DNA from: Verrucomicrobiota bacterium
GTDB taxonomy: Bacteria; Verrucomicrobiota; Verrucomicrobiia; Opitutales; Oceanipulchritudinaceae
Reading direction: 5' to 3'
Length of the DNA: 14,735 nt
Assembly (NCBI GenBank): GCA_009908535.1
Contig: JAAAOD010000157.1
Location: forward strand, 1 to 14,735
The notes beneath the pieces are model-generated. The model searched no databases. It worked only from the letters and a program-made list of their open reading frames with translations, and was not told the origin of the DNA. The stretch's first letter is position 1. Every line of letters starts with the position of its first letter. Shown here piece after piece: positions 1 through 7,668 of the stretch. A program made the position numbers and the translations under genes.

Positions 1-612
1 GGCGGGGGCGGCAACGGCTACGGCATTGTCGCGGGCAACGTCGCCACGGACTGCCTTTACGAAAACAACCTCCTCCATCACCTGCGCCACGCCATTATGG
101 CGAAGCGGGGATCCAGCGGCAACGTCTTCGCCTACAACTATTCCACCCGGACCGTCCGCTGGCCGGAAAGCAAGGGGCCGATCGCCGATGTATCCATTCA
201 CGGCCACTACTCCTATCAGAACCTCTTCGAGGGGAACGTCGTCCAGTTCGTCGAATCGGCGGATTTCTGGGGTCCCACCGGGCCGCTGACGACCTTCTTC
301 CGTAACCGGGTATCCCTCTTCCTGCAGATACAGGACCACAGCCATTACACCAACCTGATCGGGAACGAGCTGGAACAGGGGAAAATCGAAATCCACCCCA
401 GTGTGGAACACACCCTGATGGTCGCCAATCTCGAGGAAGGCACCCGGCCGGCGGACGTCGAATCCGACCTCCCCGCTTCCCTCTACTATGCGGAACGCCC
501 CGCGTTCTGGCCGGAGACCCTTCCATGGCCCTCCATCGGGCCCGGTACGGATCCGGAACGGGAGCTTGTCATTCCGGCGCAACTGCGCTGGGAAAAGCAA
601 AAGGAGCGGTAA
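1..612 (+). CDS. Right-handed beta-helix / pectate-lyase-like protein, 3' part
   Basis: The reading frame is open from base 1 to the TAA at 610-612 (203 residues), so the N-terminus lies outside the window. The visible part has short, Asn/Gly-rich rungs such as GGGGNGYGIVAGNVA, YENNLLHH, YSYQNLFEGNVVQF and YTNLIGNELEQGKIEI. These are the stacked coils of a right-handed parallel beta-helix, as in pectate lyases and related polysaccharide-active proteins. The tail, with LPASLYYAERPAFWPE followed by LPWPSIGPG, resembles the closing segment of secreted verrucomicrobial beta-helix proteins. Family knowledge points to an extracellular or periplasmic carbohydrate-binding or lyase role. No catalytic residues can be assigned from this fragment. 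It lies 54 bp upstream of a same-strand secreted esterase and could share its transcript. Fold assignment is fairly sure; enzymatic activity is not. Confidence 0.7.
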   Translation, partial: GGGGNGYGIVAGNVATDCLYENNLLHHLRHAIMAKRGSSGNVFAYNYSTRTVRWPESKGPIADVSIHGHYSYQNLFEGNVVQFVESADFWGPTGPLTTFFRNRVSLFLQIQDHSHYTNLIGNELEQGKIEIHPSVEHTLMVANLEEGTRPADVESDLPASLYYAERPAFWPETLPWPSIGPGTDPERELVIPAQLRWEKQKER

Positions 613-632
613 CGGGTCGTCTCCCGTCCGTC

Positions 633-662
633 TTGACCAGCCTCGTCCATGGTCGATACTTA
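633..662 (+). promoter_or_regulatory. Weak sigma70-like promoter candidate before the esterase
   Basis: TTGACC at 633-638 and TACTTA at 657-662 are separated by 18 bp. The -10 match is poor. A transcript from here would start at about the ATG at 667, implying a leaderless mRNA. No Shine-Dalgarno sequence precedes that ATG. Read-through from the upstream gene is an equally good explanation. Confidence 0.22.
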
Positions 663-666
663 GGAC

Positions 667-2649
667 ATGGGCAGTATATGGCGAGTTTGGGCGCTGGCAG
701 GGGTAGCGTTGTTTGTTTGTACTAGTGATCGCATTTTTGCCTCCGAAAAAGGGGCGCGTGAACCGGACCGGGTCGTGACCTATGCGGAACGGGAAGGGGA
801 GCCGCTGCAGCTGCACATCTTCGAGCCGGACCGGCCTTCGGGCACGGCCCTGCTCTGGTTCCACGGCGGGGGCTGGCAGGCGGGGGAGCCGGAGCAACTG
901 TATCCGCAATGTCGCTACTTAGCCGGGCTTGGCTTCACCGCCATCAGCGCGGAGTACCGGCTCGCGACGGAGGGACGAACGCTGCAGGACAGCGTTCAGG
1001 ACGCCCGCGCCGCGCTGGCATGGTTGGCGGCAAACGCCGCCGCCATCGCCATCGACCCGGCACGCATCGTCGTCGGGGGTGAATCGGCGGGCGGCCACCT
1101 CGCCGCCATGGCCGCGCTGTCGGGGACCGGAACGGAAAAGGCGCCGGCCGCCGCCGCCCAGATCCTCGTCAATCCCGTCCTCGACCTGACCTCCCTTGAC
1201 TGGGCGATGAGGAAGCCGGGCGTGAACGGGGATCGCAAAACCGCGAAGATCCTTTCGCCGTTACACCGCATCGATGCGCAGTCCGCTCCCGTCCTCCTGC
1301 TGCATGGCGGACGGGACGAGATCGTGCAGGCGGAGCAGGCCAAGGCGTATGCCGAGGCGCTCCAAGCGGCCGGCGTCCCGGCAAAGCTCCGCGTATGGCC
1401 GGACCGGGGGCACGCCTTTTTTCTCGACCTTCCCGGAAAGCGACCAGACCGGGAGGCCATGGGCAAAAGCTATCTCGAGATCGAGGCTTTCCTGCGTTCA
1501 ACCGGCCTTTCTCCGGAATCGAGCAAATTCCAGCCCCTGCATTTATTCGACGGCGCCGACGGTTGGCGGAGCTTCTCCGAGCTCGTCGTGGTCGGGGACC
1601 GGCTTCTCGGCTCCACGTTCAAAGGAGGGGATGCGGATGCCGGAACCGTTTTCTCGTACGATCCCGCGCTCCTCTCGCACATCCGCCTGCACAGCTTCCG
1701 CCGCTTCGACGGGCGGGAGCCCTTTACCGGTTTCGCGGTCGACGGGGATACCCTCTACGGGGTGGCCAAATTCGGAGGGCGGCAATCCGTGGGCGGAACC
1801 CTGTACGCCATCAACTCGGACGGCACCGGATTTCGCGTCCTGCACGAATTCACGGCCCCGTCCACGGAAGGCTTTTATCCCCATGCCGCTCCTATTCTGC
1901 ATGAGAATTTTTTATACGGTACCACTTACCATGGCGGGGAGAAAAGAGACGGGGGTGTCCTCTACCGCTACAGCCTCCCCGACGGCCCGTTCGAGGCCCT
2001 GCACGGGTTCACACCGGAAACCGGTCGCCACCCGACAGGACAACTCACCGTTGTCGACGGCTGGCTTTACGGCACCACCAGCGATCTCTTCCGCCATGAA
2101 GAGGGACAATACGGTACGCTTTTCCGCTTTCATCCAGGAAAGCGGACCTTTGAAGTGCTTCACCGCTTTGAGGGCGGGGACGAAGGGGCGCATCCCTATG
2201 ACCACCTTTCCCATTTCGGCGATGAATATCTCTACGGTACGACCTACGGGGAAATCTTCAACCCGACCGACAAGGGTACCGTCTTTCGCTACCACTTGGA
2301 AACCGGCGAGCACGAGGTCCTCCATGCCTTCGATGCCCATCCCGGAACCGGCAGCAAACCGAACGGGGGCCTCGTCGAGGGATCGGAGGGCGCCTTCCTC
2401 TATGGCTTCGCCCACGGCAGCAATGCGGAGGGCGGGGACGAGGGCACGTTGTTCCGCCTCCGCAAGAACGGGCGGGATTTCGAGGTCCTCCACCGTTTCA
2501 CCGGCGGACTCGCCGGCAACACCCCCATGCGCTCGCCCGTAGTGATGAATGGCTACCTCTACGGGACCTGCGTCCACGGCGGCCTGACGACGGAGAAGAA
2601 TCCCGCCTCGGGCGGTGGCATGATCTTTCGCTACGCCTTAACGGAATAA
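667..2649 (+). CDS. Secreted alpha/beta-hydrolase esterase fused to a seven-repeat beta-propeller
   Basis: 660 residues. Residues 1-26 look like a signal peptide (MGSIWRVWALAGVALF, then FAS/EKG). Residues about 35-278 form an alpha/beta-hydrolase of the HSL/acetyl-esterase type. It shows the oxyanion motif HGGGW (66-70), the nucleophile motif GESAGG with Ser140, a likely acid Asp217 in LLLHGGRDE, and His249 in RGHAFF. The triad looks complete, so an active ester hydrolase is expected. Residues about 288-660 hold seven repeats of 50-56 residues opening with variants of FEVLHRF (288, 339, 389, 442, 495, 549, 605). Most contain LYGTT and end GTLFRY. They match the Gloeo/Verruco repeat type (TIGR03803) as I know it, and seven copies suit one seven-bladed propeller. 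No PEP-CTERM tail follows. The beta-helix neighbour suggests a polysaccharide-linked ester as substrate (inference). An in-frame TAG at 661-663 fixes the start at ATG 667. Confidence 0.88.
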   Translation: MGSIWRVWALAGVALFVCTSDRIFASEKGAREPDRVVTYAEREGEPLQLHIFEPDRPSGTALLWFHGGGWQAGEPEQLYPQCRYLAGLGFTAISAEYRLATEGRTLQDSVQDARAALAWLAANAAAIAIDPARIVVGGESAGGHLAAMAALSGTGTEKAPAAAAQILVNPVLDLTSLDWAMRKPGVNGDRKTAKILSPLHRIDAQSAPVLLLHGGRDEIVQAEQAKAYAEALQAAGVPAKLRVWPDRGHAFFLDLPGKRPDREAMGKSYLEIEAFLRSTGLSPESSKFQPLHLFDGADGWRSFSELVVVGDRLLGSTFKGGDADAGTVFSYDPALLSHIRLHSFRRFDGREPFTGFAVDGDTLYGVAKFGGRQSVGGTLYAINSDGTGFRVLHEFTAPSTEGFYPHAAPILHENFLYGTTYHGGEKRDGGVLYRYSLPDGPFEALHGFTPETGRHPTGQLTVVDGWLYGTTSDLFRHEEGQYGTLFRFHPGKRTFEVLHRFEGGDEGAHPYDHLSHFGDEYLYGTTYGEIFNPTDKGTVFRYHLETGEHEVLHAFDAHPGTGSKPNGGLVEGSEGAFLYGFAHGSNAEGGDEGTLFRLRKNGRDFEVLHRFTGGLAGNTPMRSPVVMNGYLYGTCVHGGLTTEKNPASGGGMIFRYALTE

Positions 2650-2655
2650 TCCGGC

Positions 2656-4914
2656 TCAGGGCGAAACCACCACCCGGAAAAACTTGTTGTCGCCGCTGAA
2701 GGGGAGATCGGCATCGGCACTGCCGGCGGCATCCAGTTGGAGGGTCCGCACCTCCGTCCAGGTGAATCCATCCGTCGATTCTTCAAGGGAGATGTCGTCT
2801 TCGGCTCGACCTTGCACGCGCAAGGCAATCTCCTCGTTGACGGAATCCACCCCGATGACTTCGAGACGAGCGGGCGAACGGGCCGAAGAAGGCAACCGCG
2901 TCAAAAACATCCCGCCGCCTCCGTTGCTGTAAAACACCTTGACGAGCAATTGGCCCGCGTCATTGAGAAAAGTCGGAATCCCCAGCTGGCCGTCATCCAT
3001 ATCGAATCCTTGGATACGGCGAACCTCCGGAAGGTCCCCGGTCTGGACCGTCAGCAGTTGCCCTTTCTCAAGCATTACTTCGGGCTCTCCACCGGAGGGA
3101 AGGGCCAGCAGCAACTGGTCCTGTTCCCCGCCCTCGCCAAGGGGAACATCGCTGAGGACCATGACGACATCCCCCGCATCGTTCGCCATCACCTCCGTCC
3201 GGTAATCCGTGAGTTGCTGCCCGATTTCATAGCCATCGGCGACCGCGGTATCGTCGAGGAGCAAGCGGAGTTCCCCGTCACGCCAACGGAAAAGACCCTC
3301 CCCGAGGGAGGAGGGACTGAAAAAGGTATCCTCCACCACGGGGGCGGTGAAGACGACCGCGCCCCCTTCCGTCACCGTGAAGGTGGTGATTTCCTCGAGC
3401 AGGGCCTGGCTGCCGAAACCGAGGGATTCCGGAATGCGGCTGGCGTTGGGTCCGCTTTCAATGACGGGCTCAAGGCCGTTGCCGCCGGCATCGGTCCATA
3501 TTTCGGTCTTGCGGGAACGCGCATCCAGCGTGGCGAGGAATTTGTTCCCGTTATCGGTGAGCTTCAGAAAATAGGTTGCCTCCACCTGGGAGCTTCCCCC
3601 ATCGAGATTCTCCTGGATGACGAGGCTGGTGCCGACGCCCGGCACGTGATGGAAGACGCCCATGTCATCGTTGAATTCAACGGTGTCCCCGGTGACGTTT
3701 CCCCGGAAAAGCACGGACCCGTCGTCTCCGAGATCAAAGACCGCGTTGAGACCACCGAAATTTGTTCCTTCAATCGGCGCCGGGTCACCCTGCCGCGCGG
3801 CAATTTCCACCGTGTTTCCGTCCGCGATAAAAACACCGACGAAACGGTCGTCGGCGGCCTTTTCCGCTTGCCCGTAAAAGGCAAGCTGTCCCGCTTCGTT
3901 CACTCGCCAGCGGTCGGTCAGGGGCTTATTCGTAAACCCGGCTTTCACCACATTCGTGAACTGATAGTCAGCGTAACCGGCCACCGAGGTCCGTCCCTCC
4001 CGGACATAGGTGATTTTGCCCGTTGCCGTCCCCGCTACTATGCGTTCATTCGCCTCCGGGCCGTAATCCGGGGTGTCGTTCAGAGTGTCGCCGATGGTTT
4101 CGTAGAGGAAAACATCCCCGCTGTCGTTGATGCGTCCGCTGACCGCGCCGACGAACGCGGTCGTTTCCCGAGCCGAAAGATCCTCCGCCTCGACCTCGGA
4201 AAGCATCGCTCCATCCCAAAGATAGACCCCCGCCTCTTCGGCGATGGCACCCCCATCACGGGAATAGCCTCCGTTGACAAGGACCTCCCCGGACGGGGTC
4301 AGCCGACAGCCGTACAAGGTCAGGAAGGGAACCGATTCGCCGGGTGCCAAGGCACCCGTGGTCGCGACAAGATCGAAGCGGGATTCCATGACGTTCGGGA
4401 CGCCATCGAGCTGGAACGGCCCCACCCATGTGTTCCGGTCGAGCGTCGTGTTGTGATACGATCGATAATCCAACACCGTCCATGACGTACCGTCGTTGCT
4501 GCCGTACAGCGTCCAGCCCATGGGATCGCGGTCGGGCGCGTCTTCGGCGGTGGCAAAAGCATAGGCGTCGACTTCGACCGGTTCCCCGAAATCGAGGACG
4601 AGGGGGCCTTTGTTGAAATCCAGCCATTTCGTTTGCAGGTCGTCGTCCACGGCCTTGTCGGGCGTCTGCACAAAGGGATTGGCGCCCGTGCCGTCGGGAT
4701 TGTCGCCGCCGGGATTGGTGGCGGTGGCGTCGGGGATGCGCGTTCCATTCCTGCGGAGTTCGAACTCCGCCAACTGGATGCTGTTTTCGCTGCCTTCGCC
4801 CCTCAGGCGCGTGGGCTCGAAGCGATACCAGCGGTGGGCAACCGTCCCCATGACCGTCTCGGAAAGCAGGGAAAGACCCATGAGAAAAAAGAGGAAGCGC
4901 ATTGAAACAGACAT
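2656..4914 (-). CDS. Secreted F5/8C-like (discoidin) protein with N-D-x-G repeat body
   Basis: 752 residues from ATG 4914; an in-frame ATG at 4902 (MRFLFFLMGLSLL) is an equally good signal-peptide start. Residues about 27-170 look like an F5/8 type C (galactose-binding-like) domain, with the landmarks YRFEPTRLRG, QLAEFELRRNG, KWLDFNKGPLVLDFG and WTLYGSNDGTSW. This fold usually binds glycans or surfaces. The middle (about 200-670) contains repeated motifs such as RINDSGDVFL, RVNEAGQLAF, DLGDDGSVLF, ANDAGDVVMV and FLNDAGQLLV. These resemble DUF7453-like beta repeats of large exported proteins. The final ~75 residues form a beta-rich module ending DNKFFRVVVSP. No enzyme motif is visible. It converges on the esterase gene with 6 bp between stops. 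Export and the N-terminal domain are fairly sure; the biological role is unknown. Confidence 0.82.
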   Translation of the reverse strand: MSVSMRFLFFLMGLSLLSETVMGTVAHRWYRFEPTRLRGEGSENSIQLAEFELRRNGTRIPDATATNPGGDNPDGTGANPFVQTPDKAVDDDLQTKWLDFNKGPLVLDFGEPVEVDAYAFATAEDAPDRDPMGWTLYGSNDGTSWTVLDYRSYHNTTLDRNTWVGPFQLDGVPNVMESRFDLVATTGALAPGESVPFLTLYGCRLTPSGEVLVNGGYSRDGGAIAEEAGVYLWDGAMLSEVEAEDLSARETTAFVGAVSGRINDSGDVFLYETIGDTLNDTPDYGPEANERIVAGTATGKITYVREGRTSVAGYADYQFTNVVKAGFTNKPLTDRWRVNEAGQLAFYGQAEKAADDRFVGVFIADGNTVEIAARQGDPAPIEGTNFGGLNAVFDLGDDGSVLFRGNVTGDTVEFNDDMGVFHHVPGVGTSLVIQENLDGGSSQVEATYFLKLTDNGNKFLATLDARSRKTEIWTDAGGNGLEPVIESGPNASRIPESLGFGSQALLEEITTFTVTEGGAVVFTAPVVEDTFFSPSSLGEGLFRWRDGELRLLLDDTAVADGYEIGQQLTDYRTEVMANDAGDVVMVLSDVPLGEGGEQDQLLLALPSGGEPEVMLEKGQLLTVQTGDLPEVRRIQGFDMDDGQLGIPTFLNDAGQLLVKVFYSNGGGGMFLTRLPSSARSPARLEVIGVDSVNEEIALRVQGRAEDDISLEESTDGFTWTEVRTLQLDAAGSADADLPFSGDNKFFRVVVSP

Positions 4915-5062
4915 AAGAAACTATTTTCAGGGTGATTCCATTTTTTAATCCGGCGCAGGGTGGGAGAGCCTCCCGGCCGCCTTCAAGGATGGAATTTTCC
5001 CTCAGGAAGAGAAATCGCCCCGCATCGGTTGCCCGCATGGCGGAGAAGCGTTTCGTTCCGCT

Positions 5063-5605
5063 GTGCAATTCGATCCGGCATCCATTCTTTCCGAGCTGGG
5101 CAAGGCCGCGGAGGAAAAGGCCCATCCCTTTCGCTGGCCCGTGCTGAGCACGGCCGACCCGGCGGGGCAACCCGAGGCGCGGATCGTCGTCCTGCGGGCA
5201 TTCGCGGATCCCGTCGCCACCGTCTACTCGGATGCGCGGACGGGCAAAGTGACCCAGCTGCGGTCCCATCCCGAAGCGGGCCTGCTCTTCTTTGACCGGG
5301 AACGGAAAGTACAGGTCCGAGCGAAGGGGGTGGCTTCGCTTCATCAGCAGGATGCCGTCGCACGGGAGCACTGGGATTCCCTTCCCCCGGCCCGACACGC
5401 CGATTACCAGACCACGGAGGATCCCGGAACGGAGTGGACGGAGGCCGGCGGCCGCATGGATCCCGCATGGCGGGACCGGAACTTCACCGTCCTGCGGATC
5501 ACCCTCGCCTTCCTTGATGTCCTCCGCTTGTCGCGGGAGGAACACCTCCGGTACCAGTACCGCTTTTCCGGGGGCCAATGGTCGCGGCAACGGGTCGTAC
5601 CCTGA
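5063..5605 (+). CDS. PNPOx-like FMN-binding split-barrel protein (Alr4036 type)
   Basis: 180 residues. No in-frame ATG lies near the start of homology, so the GTG at 5063 is used; a GGAGAAG about 15 nt upstream is a distant, weak ribosome site. The N-terminus (FRWPVLSTADPAGQPEARIVVLRAF) and the following YSDARTGKVTQLRSHPEAGLLFF and VQVRAKGVASLH form the pyridoxamine-5'-phosphate-oxidase-like split barrel that binds FMN. The later stretch (NFTVLRITLAFLDVLRL, then QWSRQRVVP) matches the family's second half. The length is close to the Alr4036-like group, which lacks the full PdxH C-terminal domain. True pyridoxamine phosphate oxidase activity is therefore not established, and a general flavin or heme-type reductase role is possible. 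The protein is cytoplasmic, with no signal peptide. It stands alone between two oppositely oriented genes for secreted proteins, 10 bp from the stop of the CAP gene. Confidence 0.85.
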   Translation: MQFDPASILSELGKAAEEKAHPFRWPVLSTADPAGQPEARIVVLRAFADPVATVYSDARTGKVTQLRSHPEAGLLFFDRERKVQVRAKGVASLHQQDAVAREHWDSLPPARHADYQTTEDPGTEWTEAGGRMDPAWRDRNFTVLRITLAFLDVLRLSREEHLRYQYRFSGGQWSRQRVVP

Positions 5606-5615
5606 CGAAAACGGC

Positions 5616-6923
5616 TCAGGACCGCGGCACCTTGCGCCAATTGCCGGACACCACCTCGCGATAATAGCGCGGATCATTCGCCGCCAATTCGAACCAGATC
5701 CAGAGGGCGTCGCTGGCGAGATAGCAGTACGGATAGGCTGCCTCGGAGGTGTACAGCCAGCCCAGCTCGTAGTCATAAAACCAATACGCATCCGCCTCAG
5801 CGCCGGGTCCGCCCGCGTACCACCAGCCGTGCGAGGCGGTGTAGAGGACGGGGAAATTCAAATCGCTGTAGGAGCGCAGGAAGCTGTTCCATTTCCACCC
5901 CTCGCCAAGTTCCGTGTAATGAGGGAGGTAGCCGTTGCCATGGGAGGCCGGCTGGGACGGATCGATGACCGTGACCGTGTAGGTAAAATCGCGGTCCTGC
6001 CCGTTCACCTGCACATCCTCCACCTTCACCGTGTAGTCGAGGTCGCCGGCGGGCGCCGAATGCGGCGGATCGTTGGGTCCCTCGTTATCGTAGAGCCAGA
6101 CAAGGGTGTCGTCCCCGAAGCCGCCGGCATAGGCCTCCAGCTGCACCGGAATGGACTGGCCGTTGCGGGTCATGCTGACAGAAGCCTGCGAAAAATCGGC
6201 CTCCTCAAGGCCAAAGGACCAGCGCGGAAAGACCACGTTGTGGGGAACAAAGCCCCGCGGCGGCCAGGCCACGTATTCGGTCCGGGTCTCCGGGCGCGGG
6301 AGCTGGTTGAAGAAGCTCGGCCAGTTGTCGGTATCAAAGACCCAGAGCGCGTTGGCACGGCGGAAGCCCGCATCGGGCGGTACATCCCCGGTCACCATCT
6401 GCTGCGTCCATGGATAAAGGATCCACCGCCGGTGACCGACGGCGGCATTGCCTGCTCCGGGATCGCGCATGTAGCCGTCAATGGCATCCCAGCCTGAGCT
6501 GCCGAGCGCGAGATTGGAGTTCCCGGCCGCTTCCGCTCCAGCGGCGGTATAGTTGTTCCAATCGGGGGGCGGCCCGTGCGACAGAGCGTTGTTCGTACTC
6601 ATCATGAAGGCGGCCTCCTGCGCCTTCTTCACCCATTCCTGGCGGAGGGTGATGTCCGCCGGGATGCCGGCGAGGGCCCGGTAATAGTTCACCCGATGGA
6701 GGACCGCCTCCTGGAAAGCCGTCGCCGTCGCCCCCGCCTCGGCGGGGTTATAGCTTCCCGTCCAGCCCATGGCGGGACGGGGACCGCCCTCCCCCTCCTG
6801 CTCGTGAAAACCGACCACCTCGCTGCGGACAAAGGTATCCACGGAAAGACCCTGCGCGGAGAGAAACCCGGCGAGCAGGAAAAGACAGTATCCGACAGTC
6901 CCGAATTTTTTGCCCATGTCCAT
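5616..6923 (-). CDS. Secreted CAP/SCP-domain protein with aromatic-rich C-terminal module
   Basis: 435 residues from ATG 6923 (MDMGKK); ATG 6917 is an alternative. The frame extends further upstream but only by overlapping the divergent gene, so it was trimmed to the signal peptide (GYCLFLLAGFLSAQ). Residues about 70-175 are a bacterial CAP (SCP/PR-1, YkwD-like) domain. It shows HRVNYYRALAGIP, LSHGPP with His116, AGAEAAGNSNLA with Glu131, and GHRRWIL with His164, the spacing of the CAP metal/cavity residues. Residues about 215-325 are a beta-sandwich-like linker. Residues about 345-435 are extremely rich in Trp and Tyr (ELGWLYTSEAAYPYCYL, NWRKVP), a tail I associate with verrucomicrobial surface proteins. 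Bacterial CAP proteins are mostly uncharacterised, with proposed roles in wall, lipid or protease biology. It is divergent from another secreted aromatic-rich protein, with which it may share regulation. Confidence 0.85.
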   Translation of the reverse strand: MDMGKKFGTVGYCLFLLAGFLSAQGLSVDTFVRSEVVGFHEQEGEGGPRPAMGWTGSYNPAEAGATATAFQEAVLHRVNYYRALAGIPADITLRQEWVKKAQEAAFMMSTNNALSHGPPPDWNNYTAAGAEAAGNSNLALGSSGWDAIDGYMRDPGAGNAAVGHRRWILYPWTQQMVTGDVPPDAGFRRANALWVFDTDNWPSFFNQLPRPETRTEYVAWPPRGFVPHNVVFPRWSFGLEEADFSQASVSMTRNGQSIPVQLEAYAGGFGDDTLVWLYDNEGPNDPPHSAPAGDLDYTVKVEDVQVNGQDRDFTYTVTVIDPSQPASHGNGYLPHYTELGEGWKWNSFLRSYSDLNFPVLYTASHGWWYAGGPGAEADAYWFYDYELGWLYTSEAAYPYCYLASDALWIWFELAANDPRYYREVVSGNWRKVPRS

Positions 6924-6934
6924 CGTTGCAATCG

Positions 6935-6963
6935 CTATTACCGGAACTGGGTAAGGCAGCCAA
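6935..6963 (-). promoter_or_regulatory. Candidate promoter for the CAP protein gene
   Basis: Read on the minus strand, TTGGCT (6963-6958) and TAATAG (6940-6935) are separated by exactly 17 bp, a fair sigma70-like arrangement. The predicted start is only a few bases before the ATG at 6923 and about 10 nt before the ATG at 6917. The leader would be very short and no Shine-Dalgarno sequence is visible. Confidence 0.4.
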
Positions 6964-6980
6964 GGTTTTTGTTCCCCCGC

Positions 6981-7010
6981 TTGCTTATTGACCTGCAAAG
7001 GGATTCTAAT
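6981..7010 (+). promoter_or_regulatory. Candidate promoter for the small secreted aromatic-rich protein
   Basis: TTGCTT (6981-6986) and TCTAAT (7005-7010) are separated by 18 bp. The predicted start lies about 7 nt before ATG 7024, again a very short leader without a Shine-Dalgarno motif. A second -35-like TTGACC at 6988-6993 is too close to this -10 to be used with it. The stretch is distinctly more AT-rich than the flanking genes. Confidence 0.38.
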
Positions 7011-7023
7011 ATTTTCCTGCCTC

Positions 7024-7662
7024 ATGATCCGATTCTTCACAAATCTCTCTGCCGGGCTGCTTCTGCTCGCCATGGCCACCGCAACCGCCTCCGCGGCCAC
7101 ACTGACCGTCTCGATGGTCCGTACGACGATGCCGGCCGCGCAATGGAACAGCTTCACCGGAGCCACGGAGAGCTGGGAAAGCACCGTTCAAGGCTACGCC
7201 GAGGGGTACAATTTCACCTATTCCATCGAATCCGACGCGGACAGCCTCGATTTCATCTATTCTTTCCCCGAAGGCTGGGACTACGGCTTCTATAACCTCT
7301 GGCACAACGAGGTGGTGGCGATCATGAACAGCTCGCTTCCCGCTTCCGCCGGCTACAAGTGGGACATCAAGGTCGACGGCAGCGTTGATCCGGAATCCAA
7401 TCCCCTGCGCGATCTCTGGTGGATGGTCGATCCGGACATTATCGACGGCGACTACATTCGCGCGGAGGGCCTCGGCTTCTTCTGGGCTCCCGGCTGGAAT
7501 GCCGAGGGCGGCTACTACGCCTATCTGTTCGACGCCCTCTCGTGGTGGTACGTCTACGGAAACGGCTACTACTTCACCGAGGACGGCATCGTCTTCAATG
7601 TCCCCGGAACCGATTGGGTCTATCGCTTCGAGGAGACCGGTTGGGAACGCCTCGGCGGCTGA
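7024..7662 (+). CDS. Small secreted Trp/Tyr-rich protein, unknown function
   Basis: 212 residues from ATG 7024. A clear signal peptide (IRFFTNLSAGLLLLAMATA, then TASA/AT, cleavage near residue 24) sets the start; a TTG at 6988 would place an odd extension before it. I do not recognise a family. The mature part is acidic and very rich in aromatics. The last ~65 residues are crowded with Trp, Tyr and Phe (GFFWAPGWNAEGGYYAYLF, LSWWYVYGNGYYF, VYRFEETGWERLGG). This recalls, without being clearly alignable by eye, the C-terminal tail of the divergent CAP protein. The first part (FTYSIESDADSLDFIYSF) looks like a beta-rich ligand- or surface-binding module. It converges on the oxidoreductase gene with 6 bp between stops. 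Export is confident; function is not assigned. Confidence 0.75.
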   Translation: MIRFFTNLSAGLLLLAMATATASAATLTVSMVRTTMPAAQWNSFTGATESWESTVQGYAEGYNFTYSIESDADSLDFIYSFPEGWDYGFYNLWHNEVVAIMNSSLPASAGYKWDIKVDGSVDPESNPLRDLWWMVDPDIIDGDYIRAEGLGFFWAPGWNAEGGYYAYLFDALSWWYVYGNGYYFTEDGIVFNVPGTDWVYRFEETGWERLGG

Positions 7663-7668
7663 GCCGAC

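Noticed and set aside
2737..4485. Long open frame on + strand (582 codons)
   Set aside because: It is fully antisense to the F5/8C-like gene, whose frame has a signal peptide and recognisable domains. The + frame shows no family motif and is expected in GC-rich DNA.
4256..5791. Long open frame on - strand (511 codons)
   Set aside because: It overlaps three better-supported genes in other frames, and its translation is Arg/Pro-rich as in shadow frames.
5292..6497. Long open frame on + strand (401 codons)
   Set aside because: It crosses the end of the PNPOx-like gene and lies antisense to the CAP-domain gene. It has no recognisable motif.
6988..7023. TTG start for the small secreted protein
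   Set aside because: It would add 12 residues before a well-formed signal peptide beginning at ATG 7024 and would lie within the candidate promoter.
6924..7184. N-terminal extension of the CAP protein by 87 residues
   Set aside because: It would overlap the divergent secreted protein's signal peptide and bury the CAP protein's own signal peptide at an internal position.
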